The notes under the pieces were generated by a model. The model did no database searches. It had not been told where the DNA came from and saw nothing but the letters and a program-made list of their open reading frames with translations. Below, piece after piece: positions 24,420-32,625 of a stretch of 42,372 bases of DNA. Location: NCBI RefSeq assembly GCF_027922005.1, contig NZ_BSEV01000045.1, positions 1 to 42,372 of the forward strand. Direction: 5' to 3'. A program made the position numbers and the translations under genes. The DNA is from Streptosporangium carneum (GTDB taxonomy: Bacteria > Actinomycetota > Actinomycetes > Streptosporangiales > Streptosporangiaceae). How positions within the stretch are numbered: the first letter of the stretch is position 1; every line of letters begins with the position of its first letter.

Positions 24420-24429
24420 ATTTGGACCC
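24420..24429 (+). promoter_or_regulatory. Second recurring motif, ATTTGGACCC, at amidohydrolase-1
   Basis: ATTTGGACCC lies 24 bp upstream of the amidohydrolase-1 start. The same 10-mer recurs at 35024, and its variant ATTTGGGTCC at 35111, flanking the amidohydrolase-2 promoter. It is separate from the AAATCGTAT motif 14 bp away. Confidence 0.5.
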
Positions 24430-24442
24430 GCATAACGTACAT

Positions 24443-24459
24443 GGAATCGGATACGATTT
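24443..24459 (-). promoter_or_regulatory. Candidate GntR operator, site e (amidohydrolase-1 / esterase-liv promoter)
   Basis: Minus-strand AAATCGTATCCGATTCC, containing the dyad AATCG-TATC-CGATT. It is the most symmetric copy of the motif. It lies between the amidohydrolase start and the esterase start at 24510, controlling the transporter operon. Confidence 0.72.
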
Positions 24460-24509
24460 GCGAGTGCCTGAACCTCAGGGAGGGCACTCGGGCCCCCGGA
24501 GGTAACCCC

Positions 24510-25457
24510 ATGCCCCTGCATCCCGAGGCGCAGAGAATAATCGACCGCAACGGCGTTCAGGACCAGGGCGAGGCCCCCGAGCTTGACGTGGCGGCGATGC
24601 GCGAGGGATTCCGCCTTGCCTGGACGATACCCGACGATCTTCAGCCGGTCGGCGATGTTGTCGACACTGCCTTCCCCGGCCCCGCCGGAGACGTCCCGGT
24701 CCGCGTCTACACCCCTGAGGGCGAAGGCTCCTTCCCCGCCTTCGTCTGGTTCCACGGTGGCGGATGGACGATCGGCTCCCTCGACGAGAACGAGGTCGCC
24801 TGCCGCGCGGCCTGCGTCGGAGCCAACGCCGTCGTCGTCTCCGTCGACTACCGGCTCGCGCCGGAGAACCCCTTCCCCTCCGCCGCCGAGGACGCCTACG
24901 CCGCGCTGCTCTGGGTCCACGGCAACGCCGAGGGGCTCTCGGTCGACCCGTCGCGCATCGCCGTCGGCGGCGAGAGCGCGGGCGGCAACCTGGCCGCCGT
25001 CACCGCCCTCAAGGCCCGTGACCTCGGTGGGCCCGAGATCTCCCTGCAGGTGCTCATCTCGCCGGTGCTGGGGCACCCCGACGACGGGCGCGCATCGTAC
25101 CGTGACTACTCGGAGGGGTACTTCCTCTCCAAAGACGGCATGGACTGGTTCTTCAGCCAGTACCCCCGTAACGCGAGCGACCTCGACGACCCCTACCTTC
25201 TGCCGCTGCGCTCGAAGGACCTGTCGAACCTCGCCCCCGCGCTGATCCTCGAAGCCGAGTACGACGTGCTCCGTGACGAGGGCGTCGAGTACGCCAAGGC
25301 GCTCGAAGACGCCGGCAACCAGGTCGAGCTCGTCATCTTCGACGGCATGATCCACGGCTTCTTCGGCCCCCTGGCCGTCGAGCTGGCCGAGGTCAGCGGT
25401 GTCAAGAACTGTGTCAACGAGGCACTGCGGTCCGCCTATGTGAAAGGCGCTCAATGA
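24510..25457 (+). CDS. HSL-family alpha/beta hydrolase (esterase/carboxylesterase)
   Basis: A protein of 315 residues. FHGGGWTIGS is the HGGG oxyanion motif, VSVDYRLAPENPFP the DYRLAPE signature of the hormone-sensitive lipase family, and VGGESAGGNLA the GxSxG nucleophile. EYDVLRDEGVEYA supplies the Asp and IHGFFG the His, completing the triad. It hydrolyses short acyl or aryl esters in the cytoplasm, possibly freeing the imported substrate. The ATG at 24510 follows GGAGGTAACCCC; a longer frame to 24441 would include the operator and is rejected. The stop overlaps livF by 4 bp, so esterase and importer form one operon. Confidence 0.9.
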   Translation: MPLHPEAQRIIDRNGVQDQGEAPELDVAAMREGFRLAWTIPDDLQPVGDVVDTAFPGPAGDVPVRVYTPEGEGSFPAFVWFHGGGWTIGSLDENEVACRAACVGANAVVVSVDYRLAPENPFPSAAEDAYAALLWVHGNAEGLSVDPSRIAVGGESAGGNLAAVTALKARDLGGPEISLQVLISPVLGHPDDGRASYRDYSEGYFLSKDGMDWFFSQYPRNASDLDDPYLLPLRSKDLSNLAPALILEAEYDVLRDEGVEYAKALEDAGNQVELVIFDGMIHGFFGPLAVELAEVSGVKNCVNEALRSAYVKGAQ

Positions 25458-26194
25458 GCGGCGAAGTCCTCTCCCTGAAGGACGTCAGTATCAACCGAGG
25501 TGAGACCCCGATCGTCCACGGCGTCTCCCTCAACGTCGCGCCGGGTACGGTCACGGTGGTCCTGGGGGCCAACGGCGCCGGCAAGACCACTTTGATGGAC
25601 GGCATCGCCGGGCTGGCTCCCGTGACCTCGGGAACGATCCAGCTCGCCGGAGCCCCGATCGAGAAGCTCCCCATCTACAAGCGCTCCCAGGCGGGCCTGG
25701 GGTACGTCGAGCAGGCTCGTACGGTCTTCCGCACGTTGACCGTCGAGCAGAACCTGCTCGTCTCCCGCGCCGGCAAGGGCGACATGGCGACGGTCTACGA
25801 GCTCTTCCCCGAGCTGAAGAAGCGTCGCACCCTCCAGGCTGGTCACCTGTCCGGCGGCGAGCAGCAGATGCTCGTGCTCGGACGCGCGTTGATCTCCGAT
25901 CCCAAGATCGTACTCATCGACGAGATGTCGTTGGGTCTGGCGCCCGTGGTGGTCCGCCGCCTCATGCACGCGGTCAAGGATCTGGTCGGCCTGGGCATCG
26001 CGGTCCTGCTCATCGAGCAGTTCGCGAACCTGGCGCTGGAGATCGGCGCCAACGCCTACGTGCTTCGCAAGGGCCGCGTCGTGTTCGACGGCCTCTGCGA
26101 CGAGATCAGGGGCGACTCCGAGCGCCTGCACGAGTTCTACTTCGGCGCCATGCCCACGGACGCCGCCGTCGAGGCAGGGGGCGAGAACAAATGA
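25454..26194 (+). CDS. livF: Branched-chain-type ABC importer ATPase, LivF family
   Basis: A protein of 246 residues. It has Walker A GANGAGKTTLMDG, Q-loop VEQARTVF, signature LSGGEQQMLVLGRAL and Walker B KIVLIDEMSLGLAP, followed by LLIEQFANLAL. EMSLGLAP and the short length are typical of LivF. It powers uptake through the permeases encoded next door. HAAT/Liv-family systems carry amino acids but also aromatic acids, amides and urea, so the substrate is not read from the family. It overlaps its neighbours by 4 bp on each side (ATGA), indicating tight translational coupling. Confidence 0.93.
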   Translation: MSGEVLSLKDVSINRGETPIVHGVSLNVAPGTVTVVLGANGAGKTTLMDGIAGLAPVTSGTIQLAGAPIEKLPIYKRSQAGLGYVEQARTVFRTLTVEQNLLVSRAGKGDMATVYELFPELKKRRTLQAGHLSGGEQQMLVLGRALISDPKIVLIDEMSLGLAPVVVRRLMHAVKDLVGLGIAVLLIEQFANLALEIGANAYVLRKGRVVFDGLCDEIRGDSERLHEFYFGAMPTDAAVEAGGENK

Positions 26195-27936
26195 ACATGA
26201 TCGACAAGCGTTCGTGGGGGATCGCCGTGGCCGTCGCCGCGGCGGCCTGCGTGATCGTGCCCAACGTGCTCTCGGCGTACTGGGTCTATCTCGCGATCAC
26301 CGCGGTCGTCAGCTCGGTGATCATGCAGAGTTACGGCGTGATCGTCGGCAGGGCCGGTGTCATGTCCCTGTGTCAGATGTCCTTCGCGGCGATCGGCGCG
26401 TGGGTCGTGCTCAGGCTGAACCTGGCCGACGCGCCCGGCGGCTTCATCGTCTGGCTGGTCATCGGCGGTCTGGCGGCCGTCCCCGTCGGTGTGGCGATCG
26501 GGCTTCCCGCCCTGCGCATCCGCGGCGTGAACCTCGCCGTCGTCACCTTCGGCTTCGCGGTCGCCGCGGACATCGTGCTCAACGCCAACCAGTTCCCCGG
26601 CACCACCGAGCTGAAGACCCTCCAGCGGCCCAGCCTGTTCGCCACCAACGGCGGCTACTTCGTCCTGGTCGTGATCGTCTTCATGGTGCTGGGCATCGGT
26701 CTGGCCATCTTCAACCGGACCAGGCTCGGCATGTCCTGGCTGGAGATCCGCTACTCGGAGCGGGCCGCCGCCGCGCACGGCATCTCGGTCGCGCGCAGCA
26801 AGCTCGCCGCGTTCGCCCTCAGCGCCTTCATCGCCGGCATCGGCGGCGGCCTGATGGCCGGCCAGCTCGGCCTCGTGGTCTCGAGCAACTTCGCCATGGG
26901 ACAGTCGCTCGCGCTCTTCGCGGTGGCCATCCTCATCGGCCCGCACAACCCCGAGGGCGCCTTCATGGGCGGCATCTTCGGCGCGGTGATGGCGACGATC
27001 CTGGAGAAGCTCAGGCTGCCCCAGGACCTCGGCGGCATCCTGTTCGGCCTCACCGCGATCTTCGCCCTGCGCAGCGGCGTCAGCCAGACCGACTTCACCA
27101 GGGCCCGCAAGAGGGAGGCGGCCGCGCGCAAGATGCTCGAGAGCCTCCCGGACAAGCCGAAGGAGCAGGCCGTCGCCCCGGCGGGCGTCCCCCTGGTGCC
27201 GAAGCCCGCCCCGGCGAGCGACAAGCCCGGCCTCAGCGTCCGTGGCCTCACCGTCAAGTACGGAGAGGTCGTGGCGCTCGACAACATCGACCTCGTCGTC
27301 CCCTCCGGCGGCGTCGTCGGACTCATCGGCCCCAACGGCGCGGGCAAGTCCACCTTCATCGCCGCGGTCAGCGGCTTCCTCCACGGCTACGAGGGCACGG
27401 TCGAGCTGGAGGGCAGGTCGCTCGACAAGCTCACCCCGAGCGTCCGGGCCAGCAGCGGCCTGCGCCGCACCTTCCAGACCACGGTGATCGCCCCCGAGCT
27501 GACCCAGTACGAGTACCTGGCGATCGGCGCGAACCGGAAGCTGTCCAAGGAGGAGGCCGACGAGCTGCTCGACTTCTTCGACTGCCCGCCCGGCGACGTC
27601 CCGGTCTCCATCGTGGACGTCGGCACCCGTCGCCTGCTCGACGTGGCCGCCGCGATCGCCGCGAAGCCGAAGGTCGCGCTGCTGGACGAGCCCGCTGCGG
27701 GGCAGTCGGCTGCCGAGTCGCTCAAGCTTGGCCGTAGGCTCGCCGAGGTGCCCTCCCGTTTCGGTGTCTCCATCCTCCTCGTCGAACACGACATGGAGCT
27801 GGTCCGTGCGGCGTGCGCACAGGTGACCGTTCTCGACTTCGGACACGTCATCGCGTCCGGAAGCACCGAGGAAGTCCTCGACAACCCGGCTGTCATGGCT
27901 GCCTACCTCGGCACCGCTGACGTCCCCCTGGGTTGA
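26191..27936 (+). CDS. Fused LivM permease-LivG ATPase, branched-chain-type ABC importer
   Basis: A protein of 581 residues. Residues ~10-300 are a LivM-type permease with about 8-10 membrane helices and the family loop RYSERAAAAHGISVARSKLAAFALSAF. A charged/Pro-rich linker (~300-345) leads to a LivG-type ATPase (~346-581): Walker A GPNGAGKST (~380-388), Walker B VALLDEPAAG (~495-504) and H-loop VEHDMEL. The ATPase is unusually compact: the usual LSYGxQRRLEIAR signature is replaced by VDVGTRRLLDVAAAIA, and the helical subdomain is shortened. Fused LivMG subunits are known in actinobacteria. It must pair with LivF and LivH to make an importer. Confidence 0.92.
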   Translation: MNMIDKRSWGIAVAVAAAACVIVPNVLSAYWVYLAITAVVSSVIMQSYGVIVGRAGVMSLCQMSFAAIGAWVVLRLNLADAPGGFIVWLVIGGLAAVPVGVAIGLPALRIRGVNLAVVTFGFAVAADIVLNANQFPGTTELKTLQRPSLFATNGGYFVLVVIVFMVLGIGLAIFNRTRLGMSWLEIRYSERAAAAHGISVARSKLAAFALSAFIAGIGGGLMAGQLGLVVSSNFAMGQSLALFAVAILIGPHNPEGAFMGGIFGAVMATILEKLRLPQDLGGILFGLTAIFALRSGVSQTDFTRARKREAAARKMLESLPDKPKEQAVAPAGVPLVPKPAPASDKPGLSVRGLTVKYGEVVALDNIDLVVPSGGVVGLIGPNGAGKSTFIAAVSGFLHGYEGTVELEGRSLDKLTPSVRASSGLRRTFQTTVIAPELTQYEYLAIGANRKLSKEEADELLDFFDCPPGDVPVSIVDVGTRRLLDVAAAIAAKPKVALLDEPAAGQSAAESLKLGRRLAEVPSRFGVSILLVEHDMELVRAACAQVTVLDFGHVIASGSTEEVLDNPAVMAAYLGTADVPLG

Positions 27937-27954
27937 CCGTCCCCGTCCAACCGT

Positions 27955-27987
27955 CCCCTACCCCACCCCCACCCCCCCTCTTCCCCC
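27955..27987 (-). other. G-rich tract with quadruplex potential upstream of the substrate-binding protein gene
   Basis: On the minus (template) strand five G-runs of 4-7 lie within 33 nt (G5, G7, G5, G4, G4 with 1-4-nt linkers). The transcript is C-rich here. It occupies the 70-bp gap between the fused permease-ATPase gene and the binding-protein gene. Confidence 0.7.
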
Positions 27988-28006
27988 AGCCCTAGGAAGT
28001 GCAGTA

Positions 28007-29161
28007 ATGAAGCGTTCCCTCACCAGCGTCGTGGCGGTCGCCGCCCTGGCCGTGGCCAGCGCGGCCTGCTCCAGCGACGCGGGATCGGCCGACGGCCCCA
28101 TCAAGATCGGCTCGATCAACGGCGTCACCGGTCTGTTCCAGACGCCGGAGGTTCCCCAGGCCGTCAAGGCCGTCTTCGACGAGGTCAACAAGAACGGCGG
28201 CATCAACGGCCGCCAGCTCGAGCTCGTCAGCAAGGACGACGCGATGAACCCGCAGCGGTCCACCGAGGCCGCCCTGGATCTCCTCGAGTCGGAGAAGGTC
28301 GTGGCGCTCGTCGGCTCCTCCAGCGCCGTCGACTGTGGTCTGAACCGCGCCACCTACACCAACGCCGGCATCATCTCCATGCCGGCCATCGGCGTCGACC
28401 CCGCCTGCTTCACCAGCCCGAACATCGCCCCGGTGAACCCGGGTCCGTTCAAGCTGATCACGGCGATGCTCTACTACGCCTCCGAGACCCTCAAGCGCGA
28501 CAAGGTGTGCATGTACTACACCGTGCTGCCGGGCAGCGGCGGCGGCATCGACGCCGCCATCAAGGAGTGGACCGACCTCACCGGCAAGCAGCTCACCGTC
28601 AAGGACACCTCGGTCGGCCAGGGCGACCCCACCCCGTACCTGGTCAAGGCCAAGGCCGCGGGCTGCCAGGCGATCCTGTACAACGCCACCGTCGGCCCGT
28701 GGTTCACCCAGGCCAAGACGCAGGGCATGCAGGACGTCGACTTCATCGTGGCCGCCAACAGCTACACCGACGCCAACGCCCAGGCCATCCCGGACGGCCT
28801 GAACGTCTACGCGGGCACCGAGTGGCAGCCCTACACCGACGAGACCCTCCCCGGCAACGACCGCTGGGCGAAGGTCATCGACGAGAACAAGATCCAGAAG
28901 ACCGCGTTCAGCCAGGGCGGCGTCATGGCGGCCGACCTGTTCGTCCAGGTGCTCAAGACCATCAAGGGTGACATCACCCGCGAGTCCGTCACCGAGGCCT
29001 TCAAGAACATGAAGCCGATCGACTACCCGATGGTCGGCACCCCGTGGATCTTCGGTCCCGGCGAGGCGCACAGCCCGATCCAGGGCAGCCGGTTCGTCAA
29101 GGTCGAGGCCGGCAAGTGGAAGGTTCTTCCCGAGGGCTTCATCGTCCCCGGCAAGAACTGA
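28007..29161 (+). CDS. ABC importer substrate-binding lipoprotein (Liv/HAAT family)
   Basis: A protein of 384 residues. The signal peptide MKRSLTSVVAVAALAVASAAC ends in a lipobox-like SAAC, placing Cys21 as the lipidated residue. The mature part has the periplasmic-binding type I fold: IKIGSINGVTGLFQTPEVPQAVKAVFDEVNKNGGINGRQLELVSKDD, the family's canonical opening with GGINGRQLEL. It captures substrate outside the membrane and delivers it to the LivH/LivMG permease. Its ligand is unknown; no amino-acid-specific signature was recognised. The ATG at 28007 follows AGGAAG. It lies between livF-livMG and livH, an order less usual than binding-protein-first. Confidence 0.92.
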   Translation: MKRSLTSVVAVAALAVASAACSSDAGSADGPIKIGSINGVTGLFQTPEVPQAVKAVFDEVNKNGGINGRQLELVSKDDAMNPQRSTEAALDLLESEKVVALVGSSSAVDCGLNRATYTNAGIISMPAIGVDPACFTSPNIAPVNPGPFKLITAMLYYASETLKRDKVCMYYTVLPGSGGGIDAAIKEWTDLTGKQLTVKDTSVGQGDPTPYLVKAKAAGCQAILYNATVGPWFTQAKTQGMQDVDFIVAANSYTDANAQAIPDGLNVYAGTEWQPYTDETLPGNDRWAKVIDENKIQKTAFSQGGVMAADLFVQVLKTIKGDITRESVTEAFKNMKPIDYPMVGTPWIFGPGEAHSPIQGSRFVKVEAGKWKVLPEGFIVPGKN

Positions 29162-29192
29162 TCTTTAAGGAGCCCCAGGAGGTGGGTGTCCG

Positions 29193-30065
29193 ATGTTGAA
29201 TTCCGTGGTCGCGGGCCTGACAAGCGGTGGCGTCTACGCCCTGCTCGGCCTGTGTGTCGTGCTGACCTACAGGCTTGTCGCCGTGGTCAACTTCGCCATG
29301 GCGGGCGTGGGCACGATGGGCGCCTTCATCATGGTGTCGTTGACGGACGCGGGGCTGCCCTGGCCGCTCGCGCTGGTCATCGGCGCCGCGGCGAGCGCCC
29401 TGCTGTCCGGCCTGATCGGCGCGGGGCTCGTCCGCTGGTTCGGCGAGCACGACGAGCGCACCAAGGCCGCCGTCACCGTGGCCCTCTTCGTGGCCATCGG
29501 GGCGATCGGCCTGCGCCTGTTCGGCAGCACGTCGACGGGGGCCAGGCGGTTCCCGACCGTGTTCGACGCACCCGCCTTCACCCTGGGCGACGTCGTGGTA
29601 CCCCAGTCGGTGCTGGTCTCGCTCGCCTTCGCGGCGCTCATCACCGTGGGGGTCGGGCTGCTGCTGAGCCGGACGTCCGTGGGCCTGCGTCTGCAGGCCC
29701 TGTCGGAGCGTCCGGCCAGCGCCCAGGTCGTCGGCATCCCGGCGCCTCGGCTGGCCATCGCCGTCTGGGTCGCCATCGGAGCGATCAGCACGCTGGTGAT
29801 CCTCCTGGTGGCGCCCCGCCTCGGCGGAGACTTCTCCACGCTGAGCGGGCTCGTCACCACGGCCCTGGCCGTGGCGATGGTCGGCTCCTTCAGGAGCCTG
29901 CCCCTGACGCTCGCGGGCGGCGTGCTCATGGGCCTCCTGGAGGGCTTCGCCGCGTCGCTGGACGAGATCCAGAAGTACCGGGGGGTCGTCCCCTTCCTCG
30001 TGATCCTGGTGCTGCTGTGGTGGCGCAGCCGTAACGAGGTCTGGGACACCGCTCACAGCAGATAG
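29193..30065 (+). CDS. livH: Branched-chain-type ABC importer permease, LivH family
   Basis: A protein of 290 residues with about eight membrane segments. It opens MLNSVVAGLTSGGVYALLGLCVVLTYRLVAVVNFAMAGVGTMGAFI, the LivH signature (GL..G.YALLALGL...Y...G..NFA.G). LLSRTSVGLRLQALSERPASAQVVGIP matches the cytoplasmic coupling loop (R..T..G..MRA...N...A...GI). It completes the importer with the LivM half. It sits 31 bp after the binding-protein gene and 18 bp before the alcohol dehydrogenase gene, so the operon continues. Confidence 0.93.
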   Translation: MLNSVVAGLTSGGVYALLGLCVVLTYRLVAVVNFAMAGVGTMGAFIMVSLTDAGLPWPLALVIGAAASALLSGLIGAGLVRWFGEHDERTKAAVTVALFVAIGAIGLRLFGSTSTGARRFPTVFDAPAFTLGDVVVPQSVLVSLAFAALITVGVGLLLSRTSVGLRLQALSERPASAQVVGIPAPRLAIAVWVAIGAISTLVILLVAPRLGGDFSTLSGLVTTALAVAMVGSFRSLPLTLAGGVLMGLLEGFAASLDEIQKYRGVVPFLVILVLLWWRSRNEVWDTAHSR

Positions 30066-30083
30066 CGAATCGGAGATCATCGT

Positions 30084-31193
30084 ATGTCAGTTCCAACATC
30101 CACGCGGGCCGCTGTCCTTCGGGCCCACGGGGAGCCGCTGGTCCTGGAGGAGCTTCCGCTCCCCGAGCAGTGCGAGCCCGGCGGTGCGATCGTCAAGGTC
30201 GACTGCGCCACGCTGTGCGCGACGGACGTGCACATCTGGAGCGGCGCCATGTCGTTCCCCGGCATGCTCCCGATGGTCCTCGGCCACGAGATGATCGGAA
30301 CGGTCGTGGCCGTCGGGCCGGGCACCGTCGACGCCCTGGGACGCCCCGTCGAGGTCGGCGCCCGGATCGGCTGGTCGGAGTCCACCTGCGGCTACTGCTA
30401 CGGCTGTACGGTGATCGGCAACCCCGTAGCCTGCTCCAACAGGGGCTACGGGTTCCTGCAGAGGTCGGACCGGTGGCCGCACTCGACCGCCGGTCTGGCC
30501 GAGTACGACTACGTCACGCCGACCGCCCAGAAGTACATCCTCCCCGAGGACGTCAAGGACACCTGGGCGGCCAGCGCGGGCTGCGCCGTCAAGACGGTCC
30601 TGCACGCCTTCGACCGCGCGGGAGGCGTCCGCCTCGGGGCGAACGTCCTCGTGCAGGGAGCCGGAGCGCTCGGCATCGTCGCCACCGCGATCGCCAGCGC
30701 CTCGGGTGCGGGCACGGTCATCACCGTGGGCGCGCCCGACTCCAGGCTCGAGCTGGCCAAGCGCTTCGGCGCGGACGTCACGATCGGCCTGGACGGCGAC
30801 GCCGACAGCCGCCGCGCCACCGTCATGGAGGCCACCGGCGGCAAGGGCGCGGACCTCGTGCTGGACCTGGCGGGCGCGCCCGGCGTGGGCGCCGAGGCCG
30901 TCGACCTGGCCGCGTGGGGCGGCACGTTCGTCATCGTCGGCAGCACCGGTCCCCGCCCCGACCAGATCGCCCTGGGCACCATCATGGGCAAGGAGCTGAA
31001 CGTGCTGGGGTCGCTCAACGGCGACATCGGCGACTACTACGACTCGATCGAGTTCCTGCGCTCGACCCAGACGCGTTTCCCCTGGGACGAGCTGTTCAGC
31101 GAGCCCGTCGGGCTCAGCGGGGCCTCGGCCGCGCTGGAGTCCATGTCGCGCCTTGAGCAGGTCAAGGCCGTCGTTCACCCGTGGCTTCCCTAA
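30084..31193 (+). CDS. Zinc-dependent alcohol dehydrogenase (MDR family)
   Basis: A protein of 369 residues. CATLCATDVHIWSG supplies the catalytic-zinc Cys, LGHEMIGTV the GHE (His and Glu), and STCGYCYGCTVIGNPVAC the four-Cys structural zinc lobe. VLVQGAGALGIVATAIASASGAGTVITVG is the NAD(P) Rossmann fold. It oxidises an alcohol to an aldehyde or ketone, feeding one of the three aldehyde dehydrogenases in the window. Family members also act on cyclic alcohols and aminoalkanols, so the substrate is open. The ATG at 30084 is preceded by CGGAG. It follows livH by 18 bp and precedes AKR-2 by 30 bp. Confidence 0.92.
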   Translation: MSVPTSTRAAVLRAHGEPLVLEELPLPEQCEPGGAIVKVDCATLCATDVHIWSGAMSFPGMLPMVLGHEMIGTVVAVGPGTVDALGRPVEVGARIGWSESTCGYCYGCTVIGNPVACSNRGYGFLQRSDRWPHSTAGLAEYDYVTPTAQKYILPEDVKDTWAASAGCAVKTVLHAFDRAGGVRLGANVLVQGAGALGIVATAIASASGAGTVITVGAPDSRLELAKRFGADVTIGLDGDADSRRATVMEATGGKGADLVLDLAGAPGVGAEAVDLAAWGGTFVIVGSTGPRPDQIALGTIMGKELNVLGSLNGDIGDYYDSIEFLRSTQTRFPWDELFSEPVGLSGASAALESMSRLEQVKAVVHPWLP

Positions 31194-31223
31194 CCGCCAT
31201 TCACATATTCATCGAGGAGTTCG

Positions 31224-32192
31224 ATGTCCACGCCTAAGAAGGTGGTTCCCCTCCGCAGGGTCGGGACCCACGGTCCCGACGTCTCGGTCCTGTCGCTGGG
31301 GTCCTGGCACACCTACGACCGGATGGCCTTCGAGGACGCGGTGGCCATGGTCCGCCACGCCGTGGACCTGGGCATCAACCTGTTCGACGTCGGCGTCTAC
31401 GGTTTCCCCGGACACCCGCCGGTCTTCACCGACGTGCTGTTCTCGGCGATCGTGCGGGCGGCGGGGATCGCCAGGGACGAGTACCTGCTGTCGGCGAAGC
31501 TGTGGCTGGAGCCGTACCCGGAGATGTCGCTGCGCGAGCAGCTCGAGAAGGCGCTGTTCAGGGTCGGGACCGACAGGGCGGACATGGTCATCCTGGGTGA
31601 CATCCGCCGTGACGACCTCGACCTGAACAGGCTCGCCGTCGACCTCGCGGAACTGGAGGTCGACGGGATCATCGGGTGCTGGGGCGTGAACAACTGGTCC
31701 GCCACCGCGATCAGGACGATCCGCGACCACGCCATCGCCGCGGGCTCGCCCGGGCCGCAGATCGCGCAGCTCAAGTACAGCCCGTGCCGCAGGTCGATCC
31801 CGGACGGCGCTCCGTTCGCGCAGGTGTTCGCCGAGGGCATCACCATGCAGGCCTCGGACGTCCTCGAAGGCGGCATCCTCGCGGGCAAGAAGGACCTGAC
31901 CCGTGAGATCGGCCGTGACCCCGGTGGCATCCGCGAGCGGATCATCGAGGCGGCCGACGGCATCGGGGCGGTCGCGGCCGACCTGGGTGTGACGCCGGCC
32001 CAGCTGTGCGTCGCCTTCACCCTGACGCACCCCTCGGTCAGCACCGTGCTGTTCGGCGCGAGCCGGATGGAGCAGCTGGTCGACAACGTCGCCGCGCTCG
32101 AACTGCTCGACACCGTCGGCGCCGAGCGGCTGCGCGAACTCCTCGCCCCCTTCTGGGTCGACGCCGACGTGGTGAACCCGGAAGGCCCCTGA
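31224..32192 (+). CDS. Aldo/keto reductase-fold protein 2 (paralogue of AKR-1, His replaced)
   Basis: A protein of 322 residues. Motifs match AKR-1 step by step: FDVGVYGF (Asp, Tyr), DEYLLSAKLWL (Lys), GVNNWS, QLKYSPCRRSIPDG, MQASDVLEGGILAGKK and FTLTHPSVSTVLFGASRMEQLVDN. At the tetrad His position it reads DRADMVILGDIRRD, again Gly. Both paralogues therefore share the substitution, which argues for function rather than decay. The two genes lie in different transcription units of the same regulon, one facing a methyltransferase-fold gene and one at the end of the importer operon. The ATG at 31224 follows GAGGAG. Confidence 0.87.
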   Translation: MSTPKKVVPLRRVGTHGPDVSVLSLGSWHTYDRMAFEDAVAMVRHAVDLGINLFDVGVYGFPGHPPVFTDVLFSAIVRAAGIARDEYLLSAKLWLEPYPEMSLREQLEKALFRVGTDRADMVILGDIRRDDLDLNRLAVDLAELEVDGIIGCWGVNNWSATAIRTIRDHAIAAGSPGPQIAQLKYSPCRRSIPDGAPFAQVFAEGITMQASDVLEGGILAGKKDLTREIGRDPGGIRERIIEAADGIGAVAADLGVTPAQLCVAFTLTHPSVSTVLFGASRMEQLVDNVAALELLDTVGAERLRELLAPFWVDADVVNPEGP

Positions 32193-32239
32193 GCCGCCCT
32201 CCCGGCCGATGGGGTGAGCCATTCGGCCAGGGGCGGGCT

Positions 32240-32286
32240 CCGGAGGGCCTGTGACGACTCGTGGGGGGTCGTCGTGGGCCCTCCGG
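32240..32286 (+). terminator. Hairpin after AKR-2
   Basis: CCGGAGGGCC (32240-32249) pairs perfectly with GGCCCTCCGG (32277-32286). The 27-nt loop contains a smaller ACGAC/GTCGT pairing. Confidence 0.65.
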
Positions 32287-32422
32287 GCAAGGGCTCGCGG
32301 GCACGCTCGGCGCCCTGAGTGGGTCAGGGTCTCCAGCGGGTTCGAAGTCCCTTGAGCGGACCTCAGGCCCCTCTGAGCGGGTTTCGGAACTCCTTGGGCA
32401 CGAAACCCGGTCTCGAAGCACG

Positions 32423-32463
32423 AAAGCCGCGACCGGTCCTTACGGGGCCGGTCGCGGCCTTTT
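32423..32463. terminator. Bidirectional rho-independent-type terminator
   Basis: GCCGCGACCGG (32426-32436) pairs perfectly with CCGGTCGCGGC (32448-32458). It is flanked by AAA on the left and CTTTT on the right, giving a short U-tract on both strands. It suits the converging transcripts of AKR-2 and the aldehyde dehydrogenase. Confidence 0.88.
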
Positions 32464-32625
32464 GAGCCGCCCGTCTCGGCTCGCCTCCTCTCGCGGTGCG
32501 GCGCGGTGGGGCGGGACGAGACGGGCTTTCGTGTTTCAGGGGTCTGCGGCGTCGGTCCCGGAGGCTTCGGCGGCGGGGCCCTGGTCTCGCTTCCGGGCCC
32601 CGCCACCGGTCTCCCGGCCCGTGGG

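Larger units (their letters stand above)
32193..32625. other. 433-bp gene-free stretch between convergent genes
   Basis: Lies between AKR-2 (+) and the third aldehyde dehydrogenase gene (-). It holds the two hairpins listed separately and short repeated GAGCGG-containing sequences at about 32350-32400. No frame with a ribosome-binding site or recognisable domain was seen. Confidence 0.6.

Noticed and set aside
30066..30089. Possible further copy of the GntR motif before the alcohol dehydrogenase (ATCATCGTATG)
   Set aside because: Only the CGTAT core matches, it overlaps the start codon, and the gene is already inside the importer operon.
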